DNA of 34,843 nucleotides from Chromera velia (Eukaryota; Sar; Chromeraceae). Shown piece by piece: positions 32,335-34,843 of the stretch. The DNA lies in the NCBI GenBank assembly GCA_018398765.1, contig JAHBMJ010001153.1:1-34843 (forward strand). The letters run 5' to 3'. The notes under the pieces were generated by a model. The model was not told where the DNA came from. It worked only from the letters and a program-made list of their open reading frames with translations, and did not search any database. Every line of letters starts with the position of its first letter. Position 1 is the first letter of the stretch. A program made the position numbers and the translations under genes.

Positions 32335-32440
32335 GCCAACTGCCAGCAAACTCTGCCGGTAATTACCGGTTACCGGTAATGAAGCTTGTCTACCGCCGAA
32401 AAAATCGGCAACCCTGATTGGTAATTCGACTTTTTTTTTT
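32335..32440. repeat. TACCGGTA-rich repeat, copy 2
   Basis: Contains gccggtaattaccggttacc and taccggtaatg, followed by taccgccgaaaaaatcgg and gattggtaattcg, parallel to 30,840-30,960. The inverted TACCGGTA units could form hairpins. Confidence 0.5.
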
Positions 32441-34025
32441 CCATAGGTGCGGCTAAGGGCCTTGACAGATACCATGGCCGGGGGGCACGGCACGGAGGCC
32501 ACGGCATAGACGCGGCCAGATGGATAGACTGACGCACGCCATGCAGGTATGCATATATGCCAGACTCGCAATGCGTGCAGCTATAGCTCCAACATACTGC
32601 GCGGCCCTGTTTTGTCATCTAAACCTCCACAATCATTGAATGGTTGAATGTAATATGCCACCACACCGGGGCCCAAAGCCACGTCCATGCTGGCCTGACA
32701 AAACAAACTCACTTATGACTTTTTGAGCAATGCAAACGAATAGAAACAGGTAGAAACGGAAGTGGTCACAAAACCCGAATTTGAAAGTATTATATACCAT
32801 TGTCTAATTAAAAGGAAGTAATGAGAACCATATGTTTAAAACCAGTTCCAATGATTCAAAGTTACTAGACTTGTAGCTACACCATATAGTTAAAGAGCAG
32901 CAGTTCTTAAAGATTATAGTAACATTCTTAGTCTTTTCATTTAACGAAGAATCAACTCTAGAATCAACTTCTAATTTAACTTGCGGCGTTACTTACCCCA
33001 GCCTGGTTAGACTTATATTTTATAACTTATTTTAGAAATAGAGTAGAGTAGTGAGTGTGGCGGCTTCTTTTTTCAGAGCTCTTTATGGGGGGTCTGTGAA
33101 TCTAGAGCATACGCAGAGTCCAACAGATGTTACCTGAAGTAATCAATGAAGTCAAATGATTTTGACGGAGCTGAAATTCGCGTGGCGCGGCACTGAATCG
33201 AATGCGTGCGCGGCGGTTAATCGAATTCACCTGCGGCCCAGGGCATGCGCAACGGCTTGCCCCCGGCCCACCCCGCGGCTTGGCCTTCCTGCGTATACGC
33301 GGACAGAACGCCTAACACCCTATGTCTCAACTCCCCCCCTCGATTTCGTTTCTATACAAAGGGAGAAACGGAAGTGAAACTAAGTCAACACAGCCGTTTG
33401 TTCTAACTGTCTGAGCCAATGAAGCCCTTTCTTGCTTTCTTTTGTCGGCCAGTCTCGATAGCAAAGAGTAACACAAAAGGAATGTAGGGAGGCAGAGGGC
33501 TAGACATCATAAGAACAGGGTAGAGGGCTAGACATTACAAGATCAGTTGATTCCAGTCTGCTTCTTTAAGTCTACCTATCTCCAGTCTGCCTCTTTCGTC
33601 CTGCCTGTCTGATGCCTTTCAGCACTTCACAATACTGGAATAATAAAAAAAAAGAAAGAAACCAGGCAGCGACTCATTCAGAAAAACTAAGCAAATCGGG
33701 CTATGAATGTTTTTTTATCAAAATTCGAAGAAAGGGAAGCAGAGCTTTCTGTTTTTATTTCAGTCAGTCTGAGGTCTGTGCATGCATAAATGGACTTTTG
33801 CCCTCAAGTCAGATTGCAATATTGTGATACCCTAAAAATTATTCTAGACATTATGATTTAATAGCAAAAAAATACTAACAAAAAATATAATGAAGTAAAA
33901 CTAGATTACCCAAAGTAATATAGAGCCTTTTATATCATCTACAATCGTTATTTCTGTGCAAATCTGCTCAAATATACTCAAAAGGCTGGTTGATTAGCTA
34001 GGGTGCATGGTGGGAAAAATGATGA
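32441..34025. other. gap, no gene recognised
   Basis: A GC-rich patch (about 32460-32530), AT-rich DNA (32700-33060) and a second GC-rich patch (33160-33300). Small direct repeats occur at 33492-33535 (agagggctagacat twice) and 33565-33595 (tccagtctgc-tcttt twice). Open frames of 60-73 codons here have no supporting features. Confidence 0.45.
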
Positions 34026-34774
34026 TCACCGCGGCACGTAGAAGTTAGTGAATGTTACCTGAAAAGAAATACACAGAAACAACACTAATAAATACGCTCA
34101 AAAACAACGTTTAGCACCGCCAATCAAGTACAAAGAATTGCTTCTTCTGTAAGGGAAACAGTGCAGGAAGGAGGGCTTCATAGTTAGGCTAGTCAGACCG
34201 GACAGGAGGCAGTCAGCAGGGGTCGGAGAGGATTCCGAAGAACAGAGCACAGAGACAACATAATCCTATTCACAAAGAACTCACACTACACGGCGTAAAA
34301 GCTTGCAAATCCTTCTGTGTGTGTCAGTGAGAAGTTGTGAAAAAGAAAGACAAGTCCGTGGGTAGATCCAGATGTTCAGAGGGAGACTAGTACGGAGTGC
34401 CACAAATGAGAAAGGATGAACGAGTAAGGAGCACTTACGTCGGGATAGTATGGACCGTTTTCAAAGACTGACACACACGGAGCAAGTGGAAGATATTCAA
34501 ATGCATGAAAGCTGAACGATTGGTCTGAGGTGAAAAATATCTGGCACGACTGAGAGCTGTGCAAAGCTTCAGAAGAGGCGGTCAAAAAATGAAGGCTCCA
34601 GCAGACTCTCCATCGACCCTCTCTCAGTGACCTCCCTTGTACGTTTTTGTCAAGCTCCTAGCAGAACAAAGAAGCTGGATGCTAAGCAAATCATCATGCA
34701 AAGCGAGAGAGCGAGCCGCGCTTCCTTAACTGACCGGCAGGTGTCCCCAATTCTCCGTCCATCCGGTCCAGCAC
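34026..34774 (-). CDS. 3' end of an unrecognised multi-exon gene (5' end beyond window)
   Basis: Three exons in compatible phase: 34774-34731 (enters with two bases completing a codon), 34657-34439 and 34058-34026 (stop TGA). The introns are gttaag...gctag (73 bp) and gtaagt...tttcag (380 bp). The 98 visible residues have normal composition and end EYLPLAPCVSVFENGPYYPD then VTFTNFYVPR. The middle exon is 73 codons, with the strongest coding appearance in the right third of the window. I recognise no domain; the aromatic, beta-like C-terminus hints at an extracellular or beta-propeller fold only weakly. The rest of the gene lies to the right of the window. The 44-bp exon is enclosed by an inverted repeat. 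Confidence 0.6.
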
Positions 34775-34822
34775 CTGCAAACACGGAGGGACAGGCGTTC
34801 ACGCTTTGTGCAGTTAAGGAAG
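34721..34822. repeat. nested inverted repeat around a 44-bp exon
   Basis: CTTCCTTAACTG (34721-34732) pairs perfectly with CAGTTAAGGAAG (34811-34822). Inside, TGTCC (34742-34746) pairs with GGACA (34789-34793), and CTCCGT (34753-34758) with ACGGAG (34783-34788). On the minus-strand transcript the outer stem covers the 5' splice site TCA/gttaagg. Confidence 0.75.
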
Positions 34823-34843
34823 CACTTCTGTCTAGCTTATTCT

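Overview
The window is eukaryotic nuclear DNA from an intron-rich protist. Every recognisable gene is split by GT-AG introns and has to be assembled from short exons (33 to 1,407 bp). The acceptor is mostly TGCAG, introns carry long microsatellites, and there is no bacterial-style gene packing. A photosynthetic alveolate (chromerid, for example Chromera velia) is my best guess, from the gene repertoire and the repeat style. That is inference only; no marker in the window proves it.

Layout. 1-477: CA/GA microsatellites. 478-2364 (-): two-exon gene for a probable organellar protein with a two-helix membrane hairpin. 3326-6155 (+): complete five-exon mitochondrial alternative oxidase with all six di-iron ligands. 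6156-8485: intergenic, holding a small element with terminal inverted repeats. 8486-10196 (-): three-exon cysteine-rich surface protein with a signal peptide and a GPI-like tail. 11029-19447 (+): 17-exon checkpoint kinase of the Chk2/Rad53 type (SQ/TQ cluster, FHA, kinase). These four genes alternate as divergent and convergent pairs.

From about 19.5 kb onwards the DNA changes to repeat-rich, gene-poor sequence. It holds long microsatellites, a dispersed repeat family (21.4-22.1 and 31.9-32.3 kb), a degenerate 58/68-bp minisatellite (25.7-27.1 kb) and an LTR-retrotransposon-like element (27,562-30,774). That element has a 5-bp target duplication, TG...CA termini and a tRNA-primer-like site, and is oriented on the minus strand. 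A few coding-like pieces of unknown function lie among these repeats (23.4-25.0 kb, 31.5 kb). The last 0.8 kb carries the 3' end of an unrecognised minus-strand gene that runs off the window.

The genes do not form a pathway: one is respiratory, one DNA-damage signalling, one cell surface, one an organellar membrane protein. The most unusual signals are tandem repeats that start exactly at 5' splice sites of the kinase gene, an FHA domain that has lost its conserved arginine, the intact-looking LTR element, and an inverted repeat that would pair a 5' splice site with the preceding intron near the right edge. All exon models were made by eye from splice signals and reading phase.
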